Shown here one piece after another: positions 15,348 through 22,977 of a stretch of 23,806 nt of DNA. The notes under the pieces are model-generated. The model did not search any database, was not told the origin of the DNA, and was given only the letters and a program-made list of their open reading frames with translations. Origin of the DNA: Tatlockia sp. (GTDB lineage Bacteria > Cyanobacteriota > Cyanobacteriia > Cyanobacteriales > Chroococcidiopsidaceae); assembly GCA_013698215.1 (NCBI GenBank), contig JACCVJ010000234.1, positions 1 through 23,806 of the forward strand. Direction: 5' to 3'. Every line of letters begins with the position of its first letter. The first letter of the stretch is position 1. Position numbers and translations under genes: made by a program.

Positions 15348-16880
15348 ATGAAAATAAAATTCACATTGCTGCCAAGACTGGTCAGTTTAATCCTGCCGAT
15401 TGGGCTTTTAGTGTGTCCTAATGTAGCGTTGGCATTCGACACGGGTCATCATTCTGATTTAACGAGGGAGGCATTGCAAGATGAGGGGTTCTCTAACACC
15501 CCAATCGAGGTTGCCCAAGTTGAGAACTGGCTTGTGGACTATTTTAGTAGCAGCCCAACCTCCCAGATCAAGTCCGATGTAGAAAAGCTGCACTTTGATA
15601 ATCTCTTTTCGACCTCTCAAATCCGTAACTACTGGGGACAATTGACCGTCAACACCAAGAATGCTGTTCAGCAGGCGGCAAGGGAAAATGACCCCCTCAA
15701 GTGTCTCGCCGTTTTAGGGATTTCTCTGCATGCAGTACAGGATTTCTACACCCATTCCAATTGGGTGGAAACCCATCCGCCGCTAGGCAATGCCTATCGA
15801 ACCGATACCTGGTTCGATTCTGTTCCACTAGACAATCTGTTCACTGGCTCCTACCCAAACCTGCGTCCAGGAGCAGAGCAACTCCACGGAGACTACAACA
15901 ATGGCTTAAACCACGACTCTTATGTTCGTCCGCGCTGGGAGCAATCCTATGTGTTTGCCTATGCCGCTTCCCGTCAGTGGGTGAACGCAGTCCACAGCTG
16001 GGTGAACGAGGTCAATCCGAGTTTCTGGCAAAGCGTACAGAAGTTTGAGGTGAGTGGTGCAGATCGTTCAGCATTGGACTTCGACCTAGAGGCAGCTTAT
16101 CGCATCTCTGAGTGGATTGCAGTTTCAGGAGCAGATGGGCATTGGAAAGGCAACCGCAGTGGCAGTAACACCGACTTTGTGCCCTTCGCATTACGCTGGG
16201 CAACCGCTGCAGACTCGCAGTTTTTGAAAGAATTCAAGGTGCGTAAAATCCACCGCCTGCTAAGCGAAAACCTTTCCGGAGATAGCTCACCAGTTCCTCA
16301 GGTGCCACCCACCATTGCCCTACCTACTGTCCCGCACATCAATCTGGATCGAAGGGCTATTATCGTTCGGACGTTGCATGTAGCAGAGAAAGACGACGTA
16401 GGATTATTTGAGCAGAAGATTGATCCATTGGGAAAAGCTGACTTCTACGCCAAAATCACAGTGGCAGGTCAAACTTTTACCGAAGCAATGCAGCTGGATC
16501 GTTCCGATGTCTCTCCCGCCTGGAGCACGATCAAATTCATTCCCACTGCACTAACCAGTGTCTCGATCCATTACGAACTGTGGGATGAGGACGGTGGAAC
16601 GCGTGGTGATGATGACCACTGTGATATTAATCAAATTGCCGGAAAACAGGATCTCGACTTGACTTTTTTAGTTGGGAACCAATTGCTTGCAGGGGATATT
16701 GCTGGCGTTCGCGATAGTGAAAGCAACGCAGTTCAGTCAGAGGGTCGCAAGCCAGACAAGGACCGAGCAATCGTTCGGTTTTATGTGACGGAGCAGAGTC
16801 TTAACTTTCCAGCACAACCGGCTGCATCTCTGCCGACACGAACGGGGGTTGTGTTGCAAAAACTTTATGAGGACAGATAA
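15348..16880 (+). CDS. secreted Het-C/zinc phospholipase C-like protein, 3' end altered by an IS
   Basis: The ATG at 15348 follows GGGAG. Of 510 residues, 1-29 form a Sec signal peptide ending NVALA, cut before FDTGHH. Metal-site candidates are H34/H35 (GHHSDL), H82 and D84 (LHFDNLF) and the motif HAVQDFYTHSNW with H128, D132 and H136. That motif is typical of the Het-C/zinc-dependent phospholipase C group. The C-terminal part (about 345-490) looks like a beta-sandwich of C2 type with an acidic loop, ELWDEDGGTRGDDDHCD, that could bind calcium. The last codons (GVVLQKLYEDR) are encoded by the terminal repeat of the IS6 element that begins at 16847, so the native C-terminus is lost. It may act on membrane lipids; activity is not proven. 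Confidence 0.68.
   Translation: MKIKFTLLPRLVSLILPIGLLVCPNVALAFDTGHHSDLTREALQDEGFSNTPIEVAQVENWLVDYFSSSPTSQIKSDVEKLHFDNLFSTSQIRNYWGQLTVNTKNAVQQAARENDPLKCLAVLGISLHAVQDFYTHSNWVETHPPLGNAYRTDTWFDSVPLDNLFTGSYPNLRPGAEQLHGDYNNGLNHDSYVRPRWEQSYVFAYAASRQWVNAVHSWVNEVNPSFWQSVQKFEVSGADRSALDFDLEAAYRISEWIAVSGADGHWKGNRSGSNTDFVPFALRWATAADSQFLKEFKVRKIHRLLSENLSGDSSPVPQVPPTIALPTVPHINLDRRAIIVRTLHVAEKDDVGLFEQKIDPLGKADFYAKITVAGQTFTEAMQLDRSDVSPAWSTIKFIPTALTSVSIHYELWDEDGGTRGDDDHCDINQIAGKQDLDLTFLVGNQLLAGDIAGVRDSESNAVQSEGRKPDKDRAIVRFYVTEQSLNFPAQPAASLPTRTGVVLQKLYEDR
16847..16862. repeat. IS6 terminal inverted repeat, left
   Basis: Perfect complement of 17663-17678. It overlaps the end of the Het-C-like gene and supplies its last codons. 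Confidence 0.8.
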
Positions 16881-16901
16881 CCTCTGTGGCAGGAGCTTGA
16901 A

Positions 16902-17282
16902 TTATGCAACTACTCCAAAAATTTGATTGATGAAGAGAACCCGCTCTTTGACGGCCTTCTTAGGAACTCCCAAAATTTGACCTTTCCGCATCATGTTCAT
17001 GATTTCATATCCTCTGATAGTTTGTCGTGCCGTGTTGAAGGAGCCAAATCCCATCCTTGGCTTGACTAATCGTTTAATGCCGCGATGGTCTTGCTTAACA
17101 ATATTATTGAGATACTTACTCTGTCGTAACTTCACTATTTCGGGGAGCTTTTTGGCGGCTTTGAGTTCCTTGACGGCTTTCGGATAAGCGGGATTCTTAT
17201 CCATAGTAATAACTCGTGGGGTTTGAGTATGAAGGGCTTTTAAAGTCTTACGGAAAAAGCGTTTTGCCGCCAGAGCATCTCG
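16902..17282 (-). pseudogene. IS6 transposase, C-terminal half
   Basis: The minus-strand frame reads DALAAKRFFRKTLKALHT, then DKNPAYPKAVKEL and QSKYLNNIVKQDHRGIKRLV, and ends NQIFGVVA. This is the second half of the DDE domain of IS6/IS240-type transposases. In active relatives the third catalytic residue is the Glu in a (V/I)EQDHR-type motif; here the sequence is VKQDHR, so the Glu appears replaced by Lys. An ATG at 17204 gives a 100-residue ORF that is only part of this half. Confidence 0.8.
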
Positions 17283-17319
17283 ATAATTCCCCTAGAAAAA
17301 ATTATTCTGCCTGCCTTTA

Positions 17320-17653
17320 ATGAAATCTAAATCCCCATTCAAGTGGAGGCATTATCAGCCCAAAGTCATCCTACTATGCGTACGTTGGTATCTCAGTTAT
17401 CCGCTTTCTTACCGCCAAGTAAAAGAGATGGTGAACGAGAGGGGAATGGAAGTAGACCACACAACGGTGTTCCGTTGGGTACAGGAATATAGCCCAGAAA
17501 TAGATAAGCGCTGCCGACCTTACCTGAAGCCAACTAACGACTCGTGGCGGGTAGATGAAACGTATATTTTAGTCAAAGGCAAGCAGAAATATTTGTACCG
17601 AACCGTTGATTCTCAGGGGAACACCTTAGACTTTCTCCTGACAGCGAAGCGAG
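17320..17653 (+). pseudogene. IS6 transposase, N-terminal half (inverted)
   Basis: From the ATG at 17320 the frame reads SPFKWRHYQPKVILLCVRWY, an HTH region (YPLSYRQVKEMVNERG), WRVDETYI with the first catalytic Asp, and YRTVDSQGNTLDFLLTAKR with the second. It stops matching at the CGAG junction (17650-17653), after which the terminal repeat follows within 10 bp. It is the exact complement of the minus-strand half. Confidence 0.85.
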
Positions 17654-17662
17654 GCCTACCAT

Positions 17663-17678
17663 TTTTTGCAACACAACC
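17663..17678. repeat. IS6 terminal inverted repeat, right
   Basis: Perfect complement of 16847-16862. Next to it is the second, decayed IS6 fragment. Confidence 0.8.
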
Positions 17679-17697
17679 TTAACTCAAACAGCACCGA

Positions 17698-17982
17698 AGT
17701 TCCGAACGCAATAGCTGAACTCGACGAGAAAGAAGATTCGCCAGAGTTGTGAAATTACGATATAAGAAATATCTCAACAATATAGGTGAGTAAGGTCGCC
17801 GATGGATAAAACGATTAGTCAAACCTGGCATGAGTTTTAGCTGGTTCAACACAGCAAGACAAACGATAAAAGGGTACGAAAATATAAAGATGATACAGAA
17901 AGGACAAATTAAAAATGTATAGGAAGGTACCCTTAAAGAACGCGTCAAATTCATAGCTGAAATATTTGGAGTAGCGGCATAA
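17698..17982 (+). pseudogene. decayed C-terminal fragment of another IS6 transposase
   Basis: The reading is VPNAIAELDEKEDSPEL, then after a frameshift KLRYKKYLNNIGE and, past a stop, IKRLVKPGMSFSWFNTARQT, KGYENIKMIQKGQI and VKFIAEIFGVAA. It aligns along its length with the C-terminal half of the neighbouring IS6 copy, but has at least two in-frame stops. It is an older relic, oriented rightward. Confidence 0.7.
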
Positions 17983-18147
17983 TCAATTCCCTTTATAGGA
18001 AGTTTTCTGTCCTCAACGAGTTCTTTCAACATAACCCTTTTTTGTTAATCTATAACAATACCCTCTTTTGTTACGCTTCTAGCAACGTGAGTCATTCAGA
18101 TTGGAGGAACTAAGAAGTTCAACATTTTTTGGAGATCGCATAATTCA
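17983..18147. promoter_or_regulatory. upstream region of the P450 gene with a direct repeat
   Basis: ACCCTTTTTTGTTA (18034-18047) and ACCCTCTTTTGTTA (18060-18073) form a 14-base direct repeat with one mismatch and a 26-bp period. Repeats at this spacing can be tandem regulator sites. The assignment is suggestive only. Confidence 0.35.
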
Positions 18148-19494
18148 ATGAACCTAAATTTAGTTAGTACCTTTTCATCATTTATGGTTTCTGCGCTCAA
18201 TGAATTTCAAGCTTGGGCTTTACAAAAACCGGATGAAAGCCTTAGCAAGAAGCTTCTGCCGATTATCAGCTTCGTTGAGGGTCTCATTGCAACCCAAGCC
18301 ACTTACTTGGACAGTAAGCGGCTTGCTCTTGGATCAAATTTTTGTTGTGCTGGACAGGTGGTGATGGGCGAGTTCGACGTAATTGAAACGGCGCTTACCT
18401 CACCCCAGTCCCGAACATGGCGTCTCGGCACCACTATACTGGACGCGAATTATGCACCCAACCAGGATGTCGGCGGTAGGAATGTTTTCCTCCTCTCTCT
18501 GTCAGATGAGGAAGCTGATGGTGGCAACGACCATGAGTCATTTAGGAAATGTATGCAAACTTATCTTTTAAATGATGCCGTAACAGAGCGTCAGAGGGAT
18601 GCTACCGCTTCGCGGCTACTTGAGCAGTTGGGAGCAGATTACGTGGAGATGCCCCATGGCAGGGGCGGCACTTTCTTCACCAACGATCAGCGGGGTTGGA
18701 TGGGATTTCTCGTGAGGTACTTGCACTATGTGCTCTTTGGGCTAGACCCAGAAGACGAAGAGTCAATCGGTTTTCTGACAGAATTGCACTACACGCGCAT
18801 GGGAACCTTGCACTACTTTGCGGGTGTCGGTCGCGTTCTGCAGAGTCTGAACCTAAAGGGACACAAAAACCTAGCTGATCTAATCGAGCGAGCCGCGACG
18901 ATCTATGAAAATTCGCCAGCCCTCGTAGACTTTAAGCAGGATTGCTCCGTAGAAAACGGCATGACTCGGCGCGAACTCGCAAAGCTCATGACCTCTATTA
19001 TTAGTATTGCAGCGCTACAAGGCCCGCTACACCTTGGTTATACGGCAATGGGATATCGTCCTCTTCCTGCCTATAAGGGGCGACAGACCTCTGATATCGA
19101 TCCGACCCAGCATTGGGATGCGCTCGATTTAGACGACCGAGAGTCCGTACGGCTCTACCTGTTGGAGTGCGCCCGACTCTGGTCACCTGTTAGCGCCACA
19201 CATCGGGTCGCTACCGAATCTTTTACGGCAACGGTAGCAGGGGCGGAGCGAACCTTCCCTAAAGGCACCAAGATTCTGATACCCATGAGTCTAGGGCTTC
19301 TAGACAAAGGTTTTTGGGGTTCTACAGCCTATGAGTTTAACGCGAAACGGGAGAACCTATGTTCCTTCCACATGGGCTTTCATTCGGTTGGCGATCGCAG
19401 TGCAGGACGCATCTGTCCGGGTAAGGATATTGCACTAGATATGCTTGTGGATGTTGTGAGAGTAGTGGGAAAGGTGCGTCGCTCTGCCCTCTAA
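18148..19494 (+). CDS. cytochrome P450, possibly hydroperoxide-metabolising
   Basis: The 448-residue protein has the K-helix E-x-x-R (E340, R343 in LLECARLWSPV) and the haem-binding loop FHSVGDRSAGRICPGKDIA with the thiolate C423. No membrane anchor is present. The usual oxygen-activating I-helix motif, (A/G)Gx(D/E)T, is not evident. That and its neighbours (an epoxide-hydrolase-like gene 48 bp downstream and a lipoxygenase facing it) suggest a P450 that rearranges fatty acid hydroperoxides instead of using O2, as CYP74 enzymes or the P450 domain of fungal Ppo enzymes do. The haem site is clear; the substrate and the type of chemistry are inference. GGAG lies about 14 bp upstream of the start. 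Confidence 0.82.
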   Translation: MNLNLVSTFSSFMVSALNEFQAWALQKPDESLSKKLLPIISFVEGLIATQATYLDSKRLALGSNFCCAGQVVMGEFDVIETALTSPQSRTWRLGTTILDANYAPNQDVGGRNVFLLSLSDEEADGGNDHESFRKCMQTYLLNDAVTERQRDATASRLLEQLGADYVEMPHGRGGTFFTNDQRGWMGFLVRYLHYVLFGLDPEDEESIGFLTELHYTRMGTLHYFAGVGRVLQSLNLKGHKNLADLIERAATIYENSPALVDFKQDCSVENGMTRRELAKLMTSIISIAALQGPLHLGYTAMGYRPLPAYKGRQTSDIDPTQHWDALDLDDRESVRLYLLECARLWSPVSATHRVATESFTATVAGAERTFPKGTKILIPMSLGLLDKGFWGSTAYEFNAKRENLCSFHMGFHSVGDRSAGRICPGKDIALDMLVDVVRVVGKVRRSAL

Positions 19495-19541
19495 CCTAAC
19501 GCTTTGGTTGCAGAAGCAGTAAATACCTAAAAATATCGGGA

Positions 19542-20438
19542 ATGAGCATATCTGTAAATCAGAAGCAATGTATGGAAAGCAAAACTGGTCAAGAATTTCA
19601 AGTTGAGATTAGAGAACTCAATGCAAATCAAATGACATTTCGATGTCGGGTCTGTGGGCTTGAAAATAATGGAGAGCCTGTTATATTACTTCATGGTTTT
19701 CCTGAAACGTCCCACTTGTGGCATAGCATTTTGATATCTCTCGCATCCAGAGGATATAGATGCTTAGCTCCAGACCTGCGAGGCTATAGTCCATGGGCGA
19801 GACCCAAAGCTATAGAAAGCTATCGCATCGATAAAATTGCATCGGATGTTGTAGCCCTTGCGGATGCCGTAGGGTTTCAAAAATTTCACCTTGTAGGACA
19901 TGACTGGGGGTCTGGATGCGGATGGACTGTTGTTGAACTGTATCCCGGTTGGGTGAATAGCTGGTCTGCCTTATCCATCCCTCACATGGATGCATTTAGC
20001 CGGGCAAAAAAAACAGATCCTGATCAAAAACGGCGAAGCTGGTATATGAATTTATTTCAGCTGCCAATAATTCCTGAACTGCTACTTGGCTTTGCAGTTG
20101 CCGGAGGCCGTCCTTCACTTTGGAAATTTTCCTCTGATTCAGAAGTAACAGATTATCTGACTGTCTTTAAGGAATTTGAGGGTCGCAGGGCTGCGATCAA
20201 CTGGTACAGGGCCAATAAGGAACTTCCGATCCCCTATGGTGATGTTTTCGTCCCAACCGTGCTGATATGGGGAAATCAAGATATTGCGATCGGTCGTTCC
20301 AGCATAGAAATGACAAAGAACTATATGAAAGGGGAATATGCCATGATCGAACTTGATGCAGGACATGCACTAGTGCAGGAGAAGTTCGAACAGATAAACC
20401 ACGAAATCTTAAGTCATATCCAACGGCATCCGATCTAG
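19542..20438 (+). CDS. epoxide hydrolase-like alpha/beta hydrolase
   Basis: Of 298 residues, HGFPE at 51-55 is the oxyanion-hole motif. GHDWG places an Asp nucleophile at D121, the acid is D247 (WGNQD) and the base H275 (DAGHALVQE). An Asp nucleophile with HGFPE is typical of soluble epoxide hydrolases and haloalkane dehalogenases. The cap region (about 145-225) has Tyr residues (Y168, Y205, Y222) that could polarise an epoxide. ATG at 19542 is used; M11 at 19572 is possible. It lies 48 bp after the P450 gene and is probably co-transcribed. With the P450 and lipoxygenase it could convert epoxy fatty acids to diols or triols; this pathway role is inferred. Confidence 0.83.
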   Translation: MSISVNQKQCMESKTGQEFQVEIRELNANQMTFRCRVCGLENNGEPVILLHGFPETSHLWHSILISLASRGYRCLAPDLRGYSPWARPKAIESYRIDKIASDVVALADAVGFQKFHLVGHDWGSGCGWTVVELYPGWVNSWSALSIPHMDAFSRAKKTDPDQKRRSWYMNLFQLPIIPELLLGFAVAGGRPSLWKFSSDSEVTDYLTVFKEFEGRRAAINWYRANKELPIPYGDVFVPTVLIWGNQDIAIGRSSIEMTKNYMKGEYAMIELDAGHALVQEKFEQINHEILSHIQRHPI

Positions 20439-20463
20439 TAAATCGCCCTGCCGTCAACGGATG

Positions 20464-20497
20464 GAGGTAAGCGTTAATCATGTTCGAGGCTTACCTC
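20464..20497. terminator. inverted repeat between convergent genes, possible bidirectional terminator
   Basis: GAGGTAAGC (20464-20472) and GCTTACCTC (20489-20497) form a perfect 9-bp stem with a 16-nt loop. It lies in the 74-bp gap between the convergent hydrolase and lipoxygenase genes, where both need to stop. Confidence 0.55.
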
Positions 20498-20512
20498 ATG
20501 GGTTTCGGAACC

Positions 20513-22468
20513 TTAGATATTGATACTTTGCGGAATTTTTGAAGGCAGTAAAGTAGTGTAATGTGTAAAACGAACTTCGTTTCTGGCATTGATTTCTAAC
20601 TCAATTGTGCGAAGCTTCTCCTGGAATTCTTGTAAAAGCTTTACTACACGGCTATCTGTAAAATATGAATCACCATAATCTCCCAGTTGTGTGTAGTAGA
20701 CAGAACCCAAAACATAGGTCATATTCATTTGAGTTTCTGCCTGAGAAAGCGAGGGAAGTAATGCAAAATAGTCCGCTTCATTCTGAATATTTGTCTCAGG
20801 TGCTTTTCTGTAGCCTGCCAAGGGCATATTAGGCATATAGGTTAGGAAAGATGACTGCGGAAAATTTACAGTAGCATGGCTAACGCTGCCTGTAAATATT
20901 ATTAGAGTTACCGCTTCAATCAAGTATGCCAAGGTTCTAATCTGAGGTGTAGGATCATCATTAGTTATTTCTCCAATCCCCGTCATTTGACCTCCGTTTG
21001 GAGCGGTTAAATCTTTAATCCACTCTTGAATCTCTAGATTCGTCTGAACTGCGCCATCATCCTTATAAAACAGCTTCAAGTAGCTCGAAACCCAATCATG
21101 AATTGCATACCAGATCAAAAGTGCATCATCCCGGTAGGGATAGTCAGGTAGAGAATGAGGATCATCTACACCACGGCTCTTCAATGTCATTGGTAAAAAT
21201 GACTCATTAAAGGGAAATGGATATTCCTTGGCACCTTTGATGCTAAGCAACAATGAAGACTCTAATGTTCCAGATGCTACTCTATCAACTGTTCCTCCCG
21301 GATTGACGAGTCCTTTTACCGCAGCGTCATTGATATACAAAGTGCCTTCAAGGTGAGGTCTTAATAAAGCTCCCAGTGGATGCTCTAAAGGGAGCTTTCG
21401 ATAGGTTGCGATCGCGATCGGTTCCATCCGTAAATGAACTCCGCCTAGGTGAGAGATGAATTCGTGATAGTTCCCATCAGCGATTTGGACAATCAACTTT
21501 GCCATTTGCCAAGCCCATCTTTCTGAAGATGATGCATTGAGCAATGGTGCAATAAAAATAGGATTCTCTGGGGATGGCTCCTGGTAACATTGAATTGCAA
21601 CCGGAACTAGCCTGCGATTTGGATGATCACCTGGCTCAACTGCAAACAACGCGATTGGTTGATATATATACTTTTGAACCTTATAGCCCTTTTCTATCTC
21701 TATTTCCCCAGGGTTAATCTCTTTAAGAACCTCATAATCTGTTATGTAGAGCCTCTTTTCTTCAAGAGCTTTTTGGAGAGAATCGCTGGAACCCATTACA
21801 GATTGATAATCAACATCAGCAATTGGAAACTTCTCTAGAAGGGCTGGAAGACGTTCGATTACTAAGGGGTTTGCGCCTGCAACTCGTTGAGATGCAAAAA
21901 CCCTGTCTTCTTGTGTATAGCTAGCAACAGAGGGTAAATCAATAATCTGAAATAAATTTTGGTAGTTTTTGAGTGAAAGCCGTGAAGTTACTTTGTGAGA
22001 TTGCGTTTCTTTTTCTTGAATGGTCTTCACTTTTTCGGTAATATTTTTCTCGATTATGCGATTAGCAAGATAATCTGCGGTTTGTTGAGTATCTTCTACT
22101 TTTGGAATCTGCCTAAATGGATTAGATGTAAATCTAAAAATTCTGATTAAAAAGTTGTAAATATTCTTAATCAATTCTGAATTTTTGGGATTGCTTAGAA
22201 ATGTCAAAAATCTAATATCAAGAATAAATTTAAGAGTAGAACATCGCTCTTGGTTAATTACGACATCATACATCGCTTGATTAGAGCGAAGTTGTAGTAA
22301 TACATAGGCTGCAGAGTTAGCCCATTTCGGTTTTGTAAGCGAGTTATCCTCAAAGAAAACATATGCAGCCATTGGATATTTCAGATTGGGATTTACTTTA
22401 GTAAATGCTTCATAGGTGTACTCATACTCTTTGCATGGAGAAGCAATTTGTGGAGGGATGACAGTCAT
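20513..22468 (-). CDS. lipoxygenase
   Basis: The 651-residue protein has the complete iron site: H335 and H340 (YHEFISHLGGVHLRMEP), H531 and N535 (SHATVNFPQ), and the C-terminal Ile carboxylate (I651, ending PQSINI). The WAWQMAKLIVQIADGNYHEF helix is typical. The N-terminal 180 residues are less conserved and no PLAT domain is obvious, as in other short bacterial lipoxygenases. The enzyme adds O2 to polyunsaturated fatty acids to give hydroperoxides; regio- and stereochemistry cannot be read reliably. It converges on the P450-hydrolase pair. The gene is more AT-rich than these neighbours, which may point to separate acquisition. A 16-bp inverted repeat lies 24 bp upstream of its start. Confidence 0.92.
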   Translation of the reverse strand: MTVIPPQIASPCKEYEYTYEAFTKVNPNLKYPMAAYVFFEDNSLTKPKWANSAAYVLLQLRSNQAMYDVVINQERCSTLKFILDIRFLTFLSNPKNSELIKNIYNFLIRIFRFTSNPFRQIPKVEDTQQTADYLANRIIEKNITEKVKTIQEKETQSHKVTSRLSLKNYQNLFQIIDLPSVASYTQEDRVFASQRVAGANPLVIERLPALLEKFPIADVDYQSVMGSSDSLQKALEEKRLYITDYEVLKEINPGEIEIEKGYKVQKYIYQPIALFAVEPGDHPNRRLVPVAIQCYQEPSPENPIFIAPLLNASSSERWAWQMAKLIVQIADGNYHEFISHLGGVHLRMEPIAIATYRKLPLEHPLGALLRPHLEGTLYINDAAVKGLVNPGGTVDRVASGTLESSLLLSIKGAKEYPFPFNESFLPMTLKSRGVDDPHSLPDYPYRDDALLIWYAIHDWVSSYLKLFYKDDGAVQTNLEIQEWIKDLTAPNGGQMTGIGEITNDDPTPQIRTLAYLIEAVTLIIFTGSVSHATVNFPQSSFLTYMPNMPLAGYRKAPETNIQNEADYFALLPSLSQAETQMNMTYVLGSVYYTQLGDYGDSYFTDSRVVKLLQEFQEKLRTIELEINARNEVRFTHYTTLLPSKIPQSINI

Positions 22469-22491
22469 TTCAATAACCCAAATAACTTACA

Positions 22492-22539
22492 TAACAATAA
22501 TTGCATAAGACATAGAGTGTTGCTATGCAATTATTGTTA
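22492..22539. promoter_or_regulatory. 16-bp inverted repeat upstream of the lipoxygenase gene
   Basis: TAACAATAATTGCATA (22492-22507) and its exact complement TATGCAATTATTGTTA (22524-22539) are separated by 16 bases. It is AT-rich and placed in the expected promoter or 5' untranslated region of the lipoxygenase gene, so an operator or an RNA stem is more likely than a terminator. Confidence 0.55.
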
Positions 22540-22944
22540 CGTTAGAAGAGCAGATCTGTAACAAATCTACAACAACATCATCCGTTGTCTGTCTACTCCA
22601 TGCTTATCAAATTATCTTGACTTGAGCTGGTAGTTCTGAAAGATTTGTTAAGAGTCAGGTAATAAAAGTGATATCTGACCTTAATTTCATTCGGACACCT
22701 TCCAACCCACATCCCGCCCTCAAAGTGTCACAGCCAGTAGAGATGCGGTTTGGGAAAAAACATGATCGCTCTCGTGATTAATATGATCTTCAAGGTGGTT
22801 CATGATCGTATTATTCGAGTCAGGTCGATGCGGAGCGCACATCCTCACGCAGCAGGCTACGCTGCGAAGCAGCGCGTTCGTCTACGGTTTGAGCAATGGC
22901 ACGGTGCCGCACGTTCTTATTGTGTGGGTATGGGAGAATAACTT
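22540..22944. other. intergenic region upstream of the integrase gene
   Basis: No gene is supported; a 63-codon ORF at 22750-22941 lacks family features. Small hairpins occur at 22860-22874 (CGCTGC-GAA-GCAGCG) and 22898-22908 (GGCAC-G-GTGCC). TGATCG-type motifs recur near 22762 and 22802. An attachment site could lie here, but no duplicated core is visible within the window. Confidence 0.35.
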
Positions 22945-22977
22945 ATGAAAAATCAACTTTGCCCAAGCGAACCATGA
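22945..22977 (+). CDS. 10-codon leader ORF overlapping the integrase start
   Basis: GGGAGAATAACTT precedes an ATG at 22945 that encodes MKNQLCPSEP. Its TGA overlaps the integrase ATG as ATGA. The arrangement would allow translational coupling of the recombinase; the peptide itself need have no function. Confidence 0.35.
   Translation: MKNQLCPSEP

Larger units (their letters stand above)
16847..17678 (-). mobile_element. IS6-family element with an internal inversion
   Basis: The 16-bp ends GGTTGTGTTGCAAAAA (16847-16862) and TTTTTGCAACACAACC (17663-17678) are perfect inverted repeats, and the 832-bp length is normal for IS6. The transposase is split: the C-terminal half is on the minus strand and the N-terminal half on the plus strand. 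Turning 17283-17649 around at the CTCG (17279-17282) and CGAG (17650-17653) junctions rejoins the frame exactly (TAKR-DALAAKR). The flanking 8-mers differ (CGAACGGG and TTAACTCA), so there is no target duplication. The catalytic Glu also appears to be replaced by Lys. Confidence 0.82.

Noticed and set aside
15221..15442. 73-codon ORF on the minus strand
   Set aside because: It overlaps the signal-peptide region of the Het-C-like gene antisense; a different minus frame (15187-15303) looks more like a gene remnant.
17679..18032. 117-codon ORF on the minus strand
   Set aside because: The plus strand of the same DNA is a clear decayed IS6 transposase fragment, so this is antisense noise.
22750..22941. 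63-codon ORF on the plus strand
   Set aside because: There is no good ribosome site, the composition is odd, and the hairpin-rich DNA suggests a non-coding region.
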